Shown: piece after piece, positions 8,337 to 17,070 of the stretch
Layout of the letters: the number at the start of each line of letters is the position of its first letter
How positions within the stretch are numbered: the stretch's first letter is position 1
Source of the DNA: Anaerolineaceae bacterium
Lineage (GTDB): Bacteria > Planctomycetota > Phycisphaerae > FEN-1346 > JAACEH01
Reading direction: 5' to 3'
Assembly: GCA_011682595.1 (NCBI GenBank)
Contig: JAACEH010000013.1
Span: 1 to 26,438 of the forward strand
DNA: 26,438 bases
Translations under genes and position numbers: made by a program
The notes under the pieces: model-generated
What the model was told of the DNA's origin: nothing
The model's input: the letters and a program-made list of their open reading frames with translations, nothing else
Database searches by the model: none

Positions 8337-9539
8337 ATGAGCACCAGTGGTCGATTGGCATCGTTTCTGACTTTCGGAGCCCTCCTGTTGCTGGTCCTCA
8401 CCGGGTGCAACAAACCGCAGGAGCAGGAACGTAACCTCATCTTCTATCCGTCGCCGCCGGACATTCCGCGCCTGCAGTTCCTGGTCAGCTTCAGCAGCGC
8501 CGAGCACTGGCTCGAGAGACGCTCTTCCTTCAGCGATTTCGTGACCGGGGCCAGCGAGGAAGAACGCGGCGACATAAAGAACCCCTATGGCATGGCCATC
8601 AGCAACGGCAAGCTCTACATCTGCGATCTGGGGCACAAGCTGGTCCATGTGATCGACATGGTAAACAAGACCTACAACGTGCTGGGGAATCCGGAGCAGA
8701 TTAAGAATCCCGTGAACATCACCATCGACAGCGACGGAACCAAGTACGTTTGCGACACCGACAAGCGCCGCGTAGTGGTGTTCGACGCCAATGACAAGTT
8801 CCTGCGAGAGATTGGGGACCCCGACAGTTGCATGCCTATCGACCTGGCCATCTGGAAGGACAAGCTTTTTGTGGTCGACGTCAAGGGAGCGGAGATTGAA
8901 GTCTGGTCCAAGGACGGCTCGCTGCTGTCAACCATCTCGAGCAAGGGCACCGGCCCGACCCAGCTGCGCATGCCGACCAACCTTGAGATCGGGTCGAACG
9001 GCAATCTCTACGTGGTCGACACCGAACTGACCACTGTGAAAGAGTTCGATCAGACCGGCAAGTTCATCAGGACCTATGGAGCGCCGGGTGACCGCCCGGG
9101 ATATTTCGCCCGGCCCAAGGGCATAGCGATCGACCCCGAGGGCAGGATCTATGTCGCCGACTCGCAGTGGGAAATCGTCCAGATTTTCGCTCCCGACGGT
9201 CAGCTCCTGCTCTACTTTGGCGGGGTGACGTCCGGTCCCGAAAGCATGGGAATGCCGGCGGGACTGATCATCGACAAGACCAGCCTGGAGACTTTTCGCA
9301 GTCTCATCGACAAGGAGTTCAAGGCCGAATACCTGCTCCTGGTTGCCAACCAGTTCGGCGTCAACAAGATAGCCGTCTACGCCTTCGGTGTGGGCCCGAA
9401 GCCGCCCGCCCCGGCTCCCAAACCGGGCCAGGCGCCTTCGTCCTCGGAGTCGGACCCGAAAAAACCGCCCTCATCCGAGCCGGGCCAGTCTTCCACGGCT
9501 CCAAAACCGGGCCAGGGACCGCCTCCTTCTGACAATTGA
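8337..9539 (+). CDS. NHL-repeat beta-propeller lipoprotein with proline-rich tail
   Basis: The 400-aa protein has a lipoprotein signal peptide (hydrophobic core ending VLTGC, Cys about 24), then YPSPPDIPRLQF, which matches the proline-rich lead-in of the lipoprotein at 1618-2766. The propeller (about residues 80-340) shows repeated LYICDLG, KYVCDTD, LFVVDV, LYVVDT and IYVADS blade motifs. The last 45 or so residues are low complexity (PKPGQ, PSSSESD), probably a flexible linker or surface tail. It is transcribed away from the cytochrome operon but shares its intergenic region. Its paralogue sits inside that operon, so both propellers probably serve the same surface complex; this is inference. 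It is monocistronic as far as can be seen. Confidence 0.88.
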   Translation: MSTSGRLASFLTFGALLLLVLTGCNKPQEQERNLIFYPSPPDIPRLQFLVSFSSAEHWLERRSSFSDFVTGASEEERGDIKNPYGMAISNGKLYICDLGHKLVHVIDMVNKTYNVLGNPEQIKNPVNITIDSDGTKYVCDTDKRRVVVFDANDKFLREIGDPDSCMPIDLAIWKDKLFVVDVKGAEIEVWSKDGSLLSTISSKGTGPTQLRMPTNLEIGSNGNLYVVDTELTTVKEFDQTGKFIRTYGAPGDRPGYFARPKGIAIDPEGRIYVADSQWEIVQIFAPDGQLLLYFGGVTSGPESMGMPAGLIIDKTSLETFRSLIDKEFKAEYLLLVANQFGVNKIAVYAFGVGPKPPAPAPKPGQAPSSSESDPKKPPSSEPGQSSTAPKPGQGPPPSDN

Positions 9540-9732
9540 GCTTCACCAAGGGAGCAGGCGCATCAGCCAGAATCCATTTTTTTGTATTTTGTATAGGGAG
9601 CCACCCTACCGGATATTCCCCCATTTGGTAAACCAAGTGCCTTTTTCTCTCAGAATCGCGCACAAAGGCTCTTTTTCCCCCGGTGATTACCATTTCTGGT
9701 GGATTGGCGAAGATCATCGATGGCATTTGTTC

Positions 9733-9760
9733 TTGACTATCGGAAAAGATTGATTATACT
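9733..9760 (+). promoter_or_regulatory. Sigma-70-type promoter of the kinase/heme operon (TTGACT-16-TATACT)
   Basis: TTGACT (9733-9738) and TATACT (9755-9760) each match the consensus at five of six positions, with a 16-nt spacer. Transcription would begin near 9767, about 75 nt upstream of the kinase start. The rest of 9540-9841 contains no gene. A T-run (about 9578-9583) and a small inverted repeat TAGGG-5-CCCTA (9594-9608) lie there, but in the wrong order for a terminator of the preceding gene. Confidence 0.55.
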
Positions 9761-9841
9761 TCTCAGTTGTGAGAGCCCCTGGGGGCAGATCGCTACTGTC
9801 GCGATAACCGGGGAATGCCGCTGCCTGATGAATAGCTGGAG

Positions 9842-11671
9842 TTGACACTGTCACCGCTTTTCGAGCACCCTGTGAACGCCACAGACAATCGTCGCCGTCC
9901 AATGGTCGAACCTGAGGATTCGTTGTCGGGCCACCCAAGCCGCCGGGCCCGACAGGCGCCGTGGTTGCTGCGCGTGCGGCTCGTCGTGGCCATAGCCTTG
10001 CTCGGCCTGACTGTGGCCGGGACGTGGCATGGCCTGTTGAAGGAGTCGATTCCTCTGGCGGCAATCGCCCTGGCTATGCTGGGCTACAACCTGCTCATCA
10101 GGTTGACCCTGCGAAAGGGTTGGGTAGAGACGCCGAGCCGCATATTGCAGCTCTGCTCGGGCCAGATAATCGCCGACGGACTGGCCCTTACAGCCCTGCT
10201 TTTCTTCTGCGGCGGGGTTGAGAATCCGATGGTCATCCTCTACGTATTGCCGGTTGCAGCCGCAGGCCTGCTGTTGCCGCGACACACCGGCTACCTGGTC
10301 GCCACCGTTCTGCTGGCGGCATTCGCCGCCGTGGCTGTTCTGCAGGCCCAGTTCCCCGCCTTGCACCATCCGCTGCCCTTCCGGTTTCCCGGCAACCACT
10401 TTCAGAGATGGGCCTTCGTGGCCTCGATTCTCGGAGCCCTGGCCGCGGCGATCTACTTCACGGCTTTCGTAACGACCACCATCCGCCTTCGCCTGATCAG
10501 GGCCGAGGCCCGGATCGCTCGCAGCCGCGATCTGCTCAATGCCATCATCTCCTGCATGACCGAGGCGGTTGTTTTCATTTCGGCCGACGGGACGATGTTG
10601 TTGGAGAATCCCGCTTTCACCCGCTGGTTTCGACGGGGCGAAAGTCCGCGGCGTCCCGAGGGCCATGATCCGACCTTGCCAGCGGAGATCGAGAAACACA
10701 TTGAGAAACTCCGGCAGGCCTCGCCACCCTCGGGCCTGGAAGTTTTTCAGCTCGAGGCGCCGTGCGACCCGGGCCAGCCGCCGCGCCGCTTCAGCGCCAG
10801 TGCTTCCTGTGTCCACAACGAGCAGAACAAGCACCTCGGCTACATGGTGGTGGCCAAGGACGTCACGGAGCAGTGGCAACTGGAGCAGAGTCTGCGGGCC
10901 CGCAACAGCGAAATCATGGCCATGAGCGAGAAGCTGAAAGAGAGCCAGCGCGAGATGGGCCAGCGCGAAAAGATGATCGCCATCGGCACCATGGCCGCCG
11001 GTGTGGCCCACGAGATAGGCAACCCCCTGGCCGGCCTGTCGGCCATCGTCCAGGTGCTCAGGCGGCACGACCCGACTCCGGATCAGCGCGAGCATCTGCA
11101 GAAGATCCACGAACTGGTCGAACGAATCGCCAGGATTGTCCGCCAGCTTGTCGAGTTCGCCAGGCCGGCCTCGGTCGAGCGGGCCATGGTCGACCTGGAC
11201 GCCCTGATTGAAGATACCCTGGGCATTCTGCGTTACAGCCGGCACGACCGCCGGGGCAGTGTCGAGAGCGTTCGCAACAACCACTTGCCGATGGTGCTGA
11301 TCAATCCCCAGCAGTTTCAGCAAGTGCTGCTGAACCTGGTCCTCAATGGACTCGACGCGATTGAGGAGGGCCAGGGCAAGACGGTGGTCTGCATCGAGAG
11401 AAGCCTCGAGAACGGCTGGGTCAGGGTGCGGGTGCGGGACTGGGGGTGCGGGATGACGCCGGAGGGGGTCCGCCAGGCATTCGAGCCCTTCTACACAACC
11501 AAGGCCCCGAACCGTGGCACCGGACTTGGCCTGGCGGTCAGCTATCGGCTGGTCGAAAGTCAGGGAGGAACCATCGGCATCCAGAGCACACCGGGAGAGG
11601 GGACCACGGTGACGGTGTCGTTCCCGGCGGCGTCCCCCGGCCCCAAAGCGCACGAGGACCTTGAGAGGTGA
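9842..11671 (+). CDS. Membrane-bound PAS sensor histidine kinase, NtrB-like
   Basis: The 609-aa protein has about six transmembrane helices (roughly residues 42-215), then a PAS domain (about 225-345, with AVVFISADGTMLLENPAF), a HisKA dimerisation domain and a HATPase_c domain. The phosphoacceptor is His390 in AHEIGNPLAGL. The N box (LLNLVLNGLDAIEEG), G1 (DWGCGM), F (FEPFYTTK) and G2 (GTGLGLAV) boxes are all intact. The kinase core resembles the NtrB/AtoS group, which pairs with sigma-54 activators, and the next gene 33 bp downstream is one. The start is uncertain: TTG at 9842 has GGAG almost touching it, and an ATG at 9902 is an alternative with no clear Shine-Dalgarno. The membrane domain suggests it senses a membrane, quinone or small-molecule signal; the signal itself is unknown. 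Confidence 0.92.
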   Translation: MTLSPLFEHPVNATDNRRRPMVEPEDSLSGHPSRRARQAPWLLRVRLVVAIALLGLTVAGTWHGLLKESIPLAAIALAMLGYNLLIRLTLRKGWVETPSRILQLCSGQIIADGLALTALLFFCGGVENPMVILYVLPVAAAGLLLPRHTGYLVATVLLAAFAAVAVLQAQFPALHHPLPFRFPGNHFQRWAFVASILGALAAAIYFTAFVTTTIRLRLIRAEARIARSRDLLNAIISCMTEAVVFISADGTMLLENPAFTRWFRRGESPRRPEGHDPTLPAEIEKHIEKLRQASPPSGLEVFQLEAPCDPGQPPRRFSASASCVHNEQNKHLGYMVVAKDVTEQWQLEQSLRARNSEIMAMSEKLKESQREMGQREKMIAIGTMAAGVAHEIGNPLAGLSAIVQVLRRHDPTPDQREHLQKIHELVERIARIVRQLVEFARPASVERAMVDLDALIEDTLGILRYSRHDRRGSVESVRNNHLPMVLINPQQFQQVLLNLVLNGLDAIEEGQGKTVVCIERSLENGWVRVRVRDWGCGMTPEGVRQAFEPFYTTKAPNRGTGLGLAVSYRLVESQGGTIGIQSTPGEGTTVTVSFPAASPGPKAHEDLER

Positions 11672-11704
11672 GGCCTTCGGCGCCTCAGGAGGTAGACAGA
11701 ACAG

Positions 11705-13219
11705 ATGAGCAAGAAGATACTGATCGCAGACGACGAGAGCGCGATCCGCGATGCCCTGGCCGAACTGTTCGGTGACCAGGGCTTCAAGGTTGCCACCGCC
11801 AGAGACGGCCTCGAGGCGGTGCAGCACCTGTCAAACTCGGACATCGACATTGCAGTGCTGGACATCCGCATGCCGGGCCTCGACGGTCTGCAGGTGCTGG
11901 CCAGGGCCAGACAGATCGCGCCGGAGACGCAGATCATCATGATCACCGCTTATGGCACGGTCGAAGACGCAGTCGACGCCATCAATCGCGGGGCGATGGA
12001 CTACGTTACCAAGCCGCTGGTTTTCGACGATCTGCTGATCAAGGTTCAGCGGCTGCTCAACCTGCGGCGGCTGACCACGGAAAACCGCCTGCTGCTGAGT
12101 GAGTTGGAGGGCCAGTTCGATTTCAAGTCGATCATCGGCCAGAGCGGGGCATTACGAAATGTGCTTAACCTGGCCCTGAAGCTGGCCCGCACGAGAACCA
12201 CGGCCCTGATCAGCGGCGAAAGCGGCACCGGCAAGGAGTTGATCGCCCGGGCCATCCACTACGGCGGACCGGACCGCAGGGGACGTTTCGTGGCCATCAA
12301 CTGTGCCGCCCTGCCGGAGTCGCTGGTCGAGAGCGAGTTGTTCGGCCACAAGCGGGGGGCCTTTACCGGGGCCAGCCACGACAAGCTCGGGCTGTTCAGC
12401 CATGCCGAGGGCGGAACAATCTTTCTGGACGAAATCTCAACCATGCCGCTGGCCATCCAGGCCAAGCTGCTCAGGGCCATTGAAGAGAAGCGCGTGCTGC
12501 CGGTCGGCGGCACCGAGCCCCTGGAGATCAAGGCCCGGATTATCTGTGCCACCAATCACAACCTGCGCCAGGAAGTCGAGGCCGGACGGTTCCGCGATGA
12601 CCTGTACTACCGGCTCAATGTGGTCGAGATCGTTATTCCTCCGCTGCGCCAACGGCGGGAAGACATCCCCCCGCTGGTGGATCACTTTCTGGCCAAGTAC
12701 AATCAGAGCCTGAACAAACACTGCCCGGGCGTTTCCGAGGGGGCCATGCGTGTCATGATGACCTATTCGTGGCCGGGAAATGTTCGCGAGTTGGAGAACG
12801 CCGTCGAGCGGGCCATCATCTTCACCGATGACGGGCCGATCCAGCCGCACCATCTGCCCTTTTTTGACGGGCCGGTGGTGGCCGACCACGACTCGCCGAA
12901 CGACCTGAAGAGCGTGATGAAAGTCTACGAGCGGCAGCACATCCTGCAGGTGCTGCGCAGCCACAATTACGACAAGAACAAAACGGCTCGGGTCCTGGGT
13001 ATCGGGCTGAGCAGCCTGTACCGGAAGATGGACGAGTTGGACATCGACAAACGGGCCGAGCCGCAGGAGTCCGGAGACGACGGTAACTGGAGCAAGCAGG
13101 GATCGGTTCTGCCGGGAGCGTCGCATGGTGCCGAAGGCCAGTGGCCCCGCAACCCAGTGCGAAATGCGGATCGGCCACAGACCAGCCCTGCCGACGAGGA
13201 TCGTGTGATCGGGAGTTGA
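11705..13219 (+). CDS. NtrC-family sigma-54-dependent response regulator
   Basis: The 504-aa protein has a receiver domain (residues 1-120; acidic pocket D9/D10, phosphoacceptor D53 in VLDIRMPG, then TAYG and the conserved Lys in TKPL). Next comes an AAA+ sigma-54 activation domain with Walker A GESGTGKE, the sigma-54-contact loop GAFTGA, Walker B GGTIFLDE and RDDLYYRLNV. A Fis-type helix-turn-helix follows (NKTARVLGIGLSSLYRKMDEL). AGGAGGT precedes the ATG. About 60 residues of low-complexity sequence follow the HTH, where this family normally ends. The gene is 33 bp after its probable kinase and 4 bp before the HemX-like gene, so it is co-transcribed with heme genes. It is the obvious candidate to act at the sigma-54-like sites at 7770 and 22623; that link is inferred. 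Confidence 0.95.
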   Translation: MSKKILIADDESAIRDALAELFGDQGFKVATARDGLEAVQHLSNSDIDIAVLDIRMPGLDGLQVLARARQIAPETQIIMITAYGTVEDAVDAINRGAMDYVTKPLVFDDLLIKVQRLLNLRRLTTENRLLLSELEGQFDFKSIIGQSGALRNVLNLALKLARTRTTALISGESGTGKELIARAIHYGGPDRRGRFVAINCAALPESLVESELFGHKRGAFTGASHDKLGLFSHAEGGTIFLDEISTMPLAIQAKLLRAIEEKRVLPVGGTEPLEIKARIICATNHNLRQEVEAGRFRDDLYYRLNVVEIVIPPLRQRREDIPPLVDHFLAKYNQSLNKHCPGVSEGAMRVMMTYSWPGNVRELENAVERAIIFTDDGPIQPHHLPFFDGPVVADHDSPNDLKSVMKVYERQHILQVLRSHNYDKNKTARVLGIGLSSLYRKMDELDIDKRAEPQESGDDGNWSKQGSVLPGASHGAEGQWPRNPVRNADRPQTSPADEDRVIGS

Positions 13220-13223
13220 AAAA

Positions 13224-14030
13224 ATGGGTTCCATACTGATTGCCGGCAACTGGGTGTCCCTGGTGATCGACTACGGCATCACCTTCACACTGCGCCGCAG
13301 GACTACGACTCGCAGTCCCTGGCTGTTGGTGGTGATTCTGATTCACGGCCTGCACCTGGTGTTGCAGGGCTTTCACGGCGGCTGGAGCCTGCTGACCGGG
13401 CCGTATGAGATTCCCTCGGTGCTGGCCCTGTCGATGGCGGCGGTCTATGCCATAGTTGAACTGGCCACGCGCGATCGCCGCACGGGGGTCTTCGTCCTGA
13501 GCCTGGCTTTCCTGTTTCAGTACACGGCGGCAATGTTTCTCTCGAAATCCGCCAGCGGCGCCGCCGAGACTTCGGTCGCCCAGTCAGGATTGGGCCAGTT
13601 GCATGTTATTCCCGCCATGCTGGCCTACACGGCGATGGCTTTCGCCGGCACCTACGGCCTGCTTTGCATGATGGTGCAGCGCGGACTCAAGCAACACCGC
13701 ATCGGCCTCCTCTTCGATCGCCTGCCACCCCTGGGAATGCTGGGCAACATGACCTGGTTCGCCCTGCTGACCGGGTTTATCTTCATGACCTTGACCATGG
13801 TCTCGGCGCCGCTGTTGCTGTCCGCCCACAAGAGCGCCGCCCCGGCCGGCGAGTTCGACCTCAAGATCCTGGCCATGATCGTGACCGGGGCGGTGGCCTG
13901 GCTGATCTACGGGGTCGCGGTTTTCGGAAAGCTCTTCGCCAAGTGGCCCCTGTCGAGGATTTCACGAGTGGCCGTCGTGGGCTTCCTGATTGTGATGCTC
14001 CTGCTGATTGTCAGCGGATTGCTGTCCTGA
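13224..14030 (+). CDS. hemX: HemX/CcsA-family membrane protein (cytochrome c assembly-like)
   Basis: The 268-aa protein is largely membrane-embedded, with about eight predicted helices (for example ILIAGNWVSLVIDYGITF, the stretch at HVIPAMLAYTAMAFAGTYGL and WFALLTGFIFMTLTMVS). The order and spacing fit the Cytochrom_C_asm family, and HemX members of it commonly sit directly before hemA, as here. Histidines in LIHGLHLVLQGFHGG, QLHVIP and SAHKSA are candidate heme ligands. The tryptophan-rich WWD motif expected in heme-handling CcsA/CcmC proteins is not recognisable: the corresponding segment reads GEFDLKILAMIVTGAVAWLIY. GGGAG lies 8 nt before the ATG. A role in heme delivery or in stabilising glutamyl-tRNA reductase is possible. 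The family call is fairly firm, the function less so. Confidence 0.75.
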   Translation: MGSILIAGNWVSLVIDYGITFTLRRRTTTRSPWLLVVILIHGLHLVLQGFHGGWSLLTGPYEIPSVLALSMAAVYAIVELATRDRRTGVFVLSLAFLFQYTAAMFLSKSASGAAETSVAQSGLGQLHVIPAMLAYTAMAFAGTYGLLCMMVQRGLKQHRIGLLFDRLPPLGMLGNMTWFALLTGFIFMTLTMVSAPLLLSAHKSAAPAGEFDLKILAMIVTGAVAWLIYGVAVFGKLFAKWPLSRISRVAVVGFLIVMLLLIVSGLLS

Positions 14031-14067
14031 ATCGGCCGGGCAAGATAGTGCTGCGAGACTACGCCAA

Positions 14068-15492
14068 GTGAAGACGACCAACATAACCAGATTCTCGGTC
14101 ATCGGCTTGAGCCACCGTACGGCCCCCGTGGACGTGCGGGAACAGTTCGCCCTGGGCGGGGCGCTGGCCCGACGACTGCTGGACGATCTGCACCAGGAAA
14201 ACGTCTTCGCCGAGGCCCTGATCCTGGATACCTGCAACCGCACGGAAGTCTATTTCGTCGACAATAGCGCAGCCGAGCCGCTGGATTATCTGCTGGACCA
14301 CATCGCCCGCCTCAAGAACACCCGGGCCACCAGCGACCGCTCGGCCTTCTATCGCCACGACGGACTGGCCGCCGTGGAGCACCTCTTCCGAGTGAGCGCC
14401 TCGCTGGACTCGCAGATCGTGGGCGAACAGCAGATACTGGGCCAGGTCAAGGAGGCCTACCGCGTCGCACTCGAGGCCCGCATGGCCAGGTTCCTGCTCA
14501 ACAAGATGATGCACGCCGCCTTCCGGGTGGGCAAGCGGGTCCAGAGCGAAACGGAATTGGGGCGGGGGTCGGCCAGCGTGGCCCAGGCCGCCGTGGAACT
14601 GGCCCGCCAGATATTCTCCAGCCTGGAGGGGCTCACCGTGCTGCTGGTCGGAGCCGGCCAGACAGCCGAGGCCGCCGCCCGGGCCCTTCTCCGCACCGGT
14701 GTGAGCCGGCTGATCGTGGCCAACAGAACTCCCCAGCGGGCCGCACGTCTGGCCAAAGTCCTCCTGAAGCCCGGGGCCGACAAAGACGACGCCCTCCAGG
14801 AATCCGAGGAGCCCACTTGCCCGGCACTGTCGCGACAGGACGACGGGGACCGGTCCGCCGTCCAGCCGCCCCCCCTGCCCCGGGAGAAGACACTGGCCAC
14901 CGAAGTCATTACCCTCGAAGATATCCCCTCGGTCATCGCCACGACGGACCTGATGATCACCTCGACCGGGTCGCCGCAGCCGGTCCTGACCTACAAGGCG
15001 CTGGCCCGCGGCTTTCGCCGGTCGGGCCGCTCGCAACTCGTCATCGACATCGCCGTGCCCCGCGACGTGGAGCCCCGCCTGGGCCGGCTGGACAACGTCT
15101 TCCTGTACAACATCGACGACCTGGACCGCCTGGTCAACGAGAACCTCGATCGCCGGCGGCAGGAGATTCCGCGAGTTGAGGCCATCATCGAGGACGAGGT
15201 TCAGCAGTTCACCCGGTGGCTCGACGCCCTCCAGGTGACGCCGACCATTCAGTTGTTGCGGGAGCATCTCGAAGCCCTCCAGAGATTGCAGATCGACAGG
15301 TACTGCAAGCAGTTCAGCCAGGCCGATCGCGAGAAGCTGGCCCAGTTCACCAACACCCTCTGCAACAAGATTCTTCACCAGCCGCTGACCTTCCTTCGCC
15401 GGCTCACCGAGGAAGGATCGGCCAGCGAAGTGCTGGCCACTACGGAAATAATTCGACAGATGTTCGGGCTCGATTCGCGTGAGCAGAGGTGA
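14068..15492 (+). CDS. hemA: Glutamyl-tRNA reductase
   Basis: This enzyme reduces glutamyl-tRNA(Glu) with NADPH to glutamate-1-semialdehyde, the first committed step of C5 tetrapyrrole synthesis in the cytoplasm. I use the GTG start at 14068, which gives KTTNITRFSVIGLSHRTAPV, the family N-terminus, in a 474-aa protein. An in-frame TTG at 14008 would overlap the upstream gene. Visible are the catalytic Cys56 in LDTCNRTEVY, the substrate/tRNA region (RVSASLDSQIVGEQQILGQVKEAY), the NADPH-binding motif LLVGAGQTAEAAARAL, and the C-terminal dimerisation helices. An insertion of about 40 residues rich in D, E, P and S (about residues 235-275) interrupts the nucleotide-binding domain after VANRTPQRAARLA. 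It is the third enzymatic or structural gene of the operon after the two-component pair and HemX. Confidence 0.96.
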   Translation: MKTTNITRFSVIGLSHRTAPVDVREQFALGGALARRLLDDLHQENVFAEALILDTCNRTEVYFVDNSAAEPLDYLLDHIARLKNTRATSDRSAFYRHDGLAAVEHLFRVSASLDSQIVGEQQILGQVKEAYRVALEARMARFLLNKMMHAAFRVGKRVQSETELGRGSASVAQAAVELARQIFSSLEGLTVLLVGAGQTAEAAARALLRTGVSRLIVANRTPQRAARLAKVLLKPGADKDDALQESEEPTCPALSRQDDGDRSAVQPPPLPREKTLATEVITLEDIPSVIATTDLMITSTGSPQPVLTYKALARGFRRSGRSQLVIDIAVPRDVEPRLGRLDNVFLYNIDDLDRLVNENLDRRRQEIPRVEAIIEDEVQQFTRWLDALQVTPTIQLLREHLEALQRLQIDRYCKQFSQADREKLAQFTNTLCNKILHQPLTFLRRLTEEGSASEVLATTEIIRQMFGLDSREQR

Positions 15493-15531
15493 GCCCCAAG
15501 CCCGGCGGGCCAAGCCCCCTGGAGGATTCAG

Positions 15532-17070
15532 TTGAGCACTGGACAAGTTTATCTCGTTGGCGCCGGGCCGGGCGACCCCGGTCTGTTGACCATTCGCGGC
15601 CGCGACCTGCTGTCCCGGGCCGACGTCGTCGTCTATGACAACCTCATCTCGCCCCGGCTCCTCGACTACGCGCCCGCAGAGGCCGAGCGGATTTACGCCG
15701 GCAAACGGGCGGCCGCCCATGCCATCCCGCAGGACCAGATCAACGAACTGCTGGTCGAGAAAGCAGGCCAGGGGCTGACCGTGGTGCGTCTCAAGGGCGG
15801 CGACCCCTACGTCTTCGGCCGCGGCGGCGAGGAGGCCCTCAGTCTCGAGCAGGCCGGCATCGCCTTCGAGGAGGTTCCCGGCGTGACCACCGGGGTCGCG
15901 GTGCCCGCCTACGCCGGCATCCCGGTCACCCACCGGGACTTGGCCAGCGCCGTGGGCTTTGTGACCGGCCACGAGGCCGACGGCAAGGCCGACTCGGCCA
16001 TTGACTGGGCGGCCCTGGCCCGCTGGCCGGGCACCCTGGTTTTCTTCATGGGCGTGGGCAATCTACCCCGCATCTGCGCCAACCTCATCGAGCACGGGCT
16101 GGACCCCGAGACACCCGCGGCGGCCATTCACCGCGGCACGACGCCCCGCCAGAAAACGGTCCAGGGCCTGCTTCGCACGCTGCCGGAAGTGGCCAAAAGC
16201 GAGGGGCTGAAGCCGCCGGCCCTGATCCTGGTCGGCCAGGTGGCCGGCCTGCGAGATCAACTGAACTGGTTTGAGCGGCGACCGCTGTTCGGCCGGCGAA
16301 TCCTGGTCACCCGCTCGCGGCAACAGGCCTCGCAGCTTTCGGCGCGCCTCGAAGCCCTGGGAGCCGAGGTAATCGAGGCCCCGACGATTCGCATCGAGCC
16401 GCCGCTGGACGTGAGGCCGCTGGCCCGGGCCGCCAAGGATGCCGCCCGCTTCGACTGGATCGTCTTTACCAGCGTCAACGCGGTCGACGCTTTCTTCGGG
16501 GCGCTGGCCGAGGCCGATCTCGACGCCCGGGCGCTGTCGGCCAATCGCATCTGCGCGGTCGGTCCGGCCACCGCCCGGCGCCTGGGCGACCGCGGAATTC
16601 GGCCCGACGCCATACCGGCCACCTACAAAGCCGCCGCCGTCGCCGATTCGCTGGCCGCCCTGGGCAACCTGAAGGGCCGGCGTATCCTGTGCCCGCGGTC
16701 CGACATCGCGCCAAAGGAACTCCCCGAAAGCCTGGCCGCCCGTGGAGCGGAGGTAAGCGACATTGTGGCCTACCGCACGGTGGCCGACTGCCCCGACGCC
16801 GAGCGGATCGCCGGCCTGCTGAGCGGCGGAGAGATCGGCTGGCTGACCTTCACCAGTTCATCGACGGTCAGGAACCTGGTTGCCGCCCTTGACCTGGAGA
16901 CTATTATTTCATCGGGGGTAAACATCGGGAGCATCGGCCCGTCGACCTCGGCCACCCTGCGGGAGTTCAAGCTGGAGCCGACCGTCGAAGCCGATCCTCA
17001 TACTACGGCCGGCCTGGTCGAGGCCGTGCTGGACCACGAAAAGCAACTGCAATCAAGGGAGAAGGCATGA
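15532..17070 (+). CDS. cobA-hemD: Uroporphyrinogen-III C-methyltransferase / uroporphyrinogen-III synthase fusion
   Basis: The 512-aa bifunctional enzyme starts at TTG 15532, with GGAGG 6 nt upstream. Residues 1-245 are the SAM-dependent methyltransferase (SUMT): VGAGPGDPGLLTIRG, the SAM-binding RLKGGDPYVFGRGGEEA, VTHRDLASAVGFVTGHE and FFMGVGNLPRI. It makes precorrin-2 from uroporphyrinogen III. Residues about 252-505 are HemD, which closes hydroxymethylbilane into uroporphyrinogen III: RRILVTRSRQQASQL, VFTSVNAVDAFF, CAVGPATARRL and LTFTSSSTVRNL. Fusing the enzyme that makes uroporphyrinogen III to the one that uses it channels flux into siroheme, which fits the Ahb genes immediately downstream. 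Such fusions are known in several anaerobes. The stop overlaps the ahbC start by 4 bp (ATGA). Confidence 0.96.
   Translation: MSTGQVYLVGAGPGDPGLLTIRGRDLLSRADVVVYDNLISPRLLDYAPAEAERIYAGKRAAAHAIPQDQINELLVEKAGQGLTVVRLKGGDPYVFGRGGEEALSLEQAGIAFEEVPGVTTGVAVPAYAGIPVTHRDLASAVGFVTGHEADGKADSAIDWAALARWPGTLVFFMGVGNLPRICANLIEHGLDPETPAAAIHRGTTPRQKTVQGLLRTLPEVAKSEGLKPPALILVGQVAGLRDQLNWFERRPLFGRRILVTRSRQQASQLSARLEALGAEVIEAPTIRIEPPLDVRPLARAAKDAARFDWIVFTSVNAVDAFFGALAEADLDARALSANRICAVGPATARRLGDRGIRPDAIPATYKAAAVADSLAALGNLKGRRILCPRSDIAPKELPESLAARGAEVSDIVAYRTVADCPDAERIAGLLSGGEIGWLTFTSSSTVRNLVAALDLETIISSGVNIGSIGPSTSATLREFKLEPTVEADPHTTAGLVEAVLDHEKQLQSREKA

Noticed and set aside
9594..9608. TAGGG-5-CCCTA hairpin as terminator of the NHL gene
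   Set aside because: The stem is only 5 bp and the T-run precedes it instead of following it on the coding strand.
9842..9847. TTGACA as a -35 element
   Set aside because: No -10 hexamer lies 16-18 nt downstream, and the kinase coding frame begins here; the TTGACT/TATACT pair at 9733 is better.
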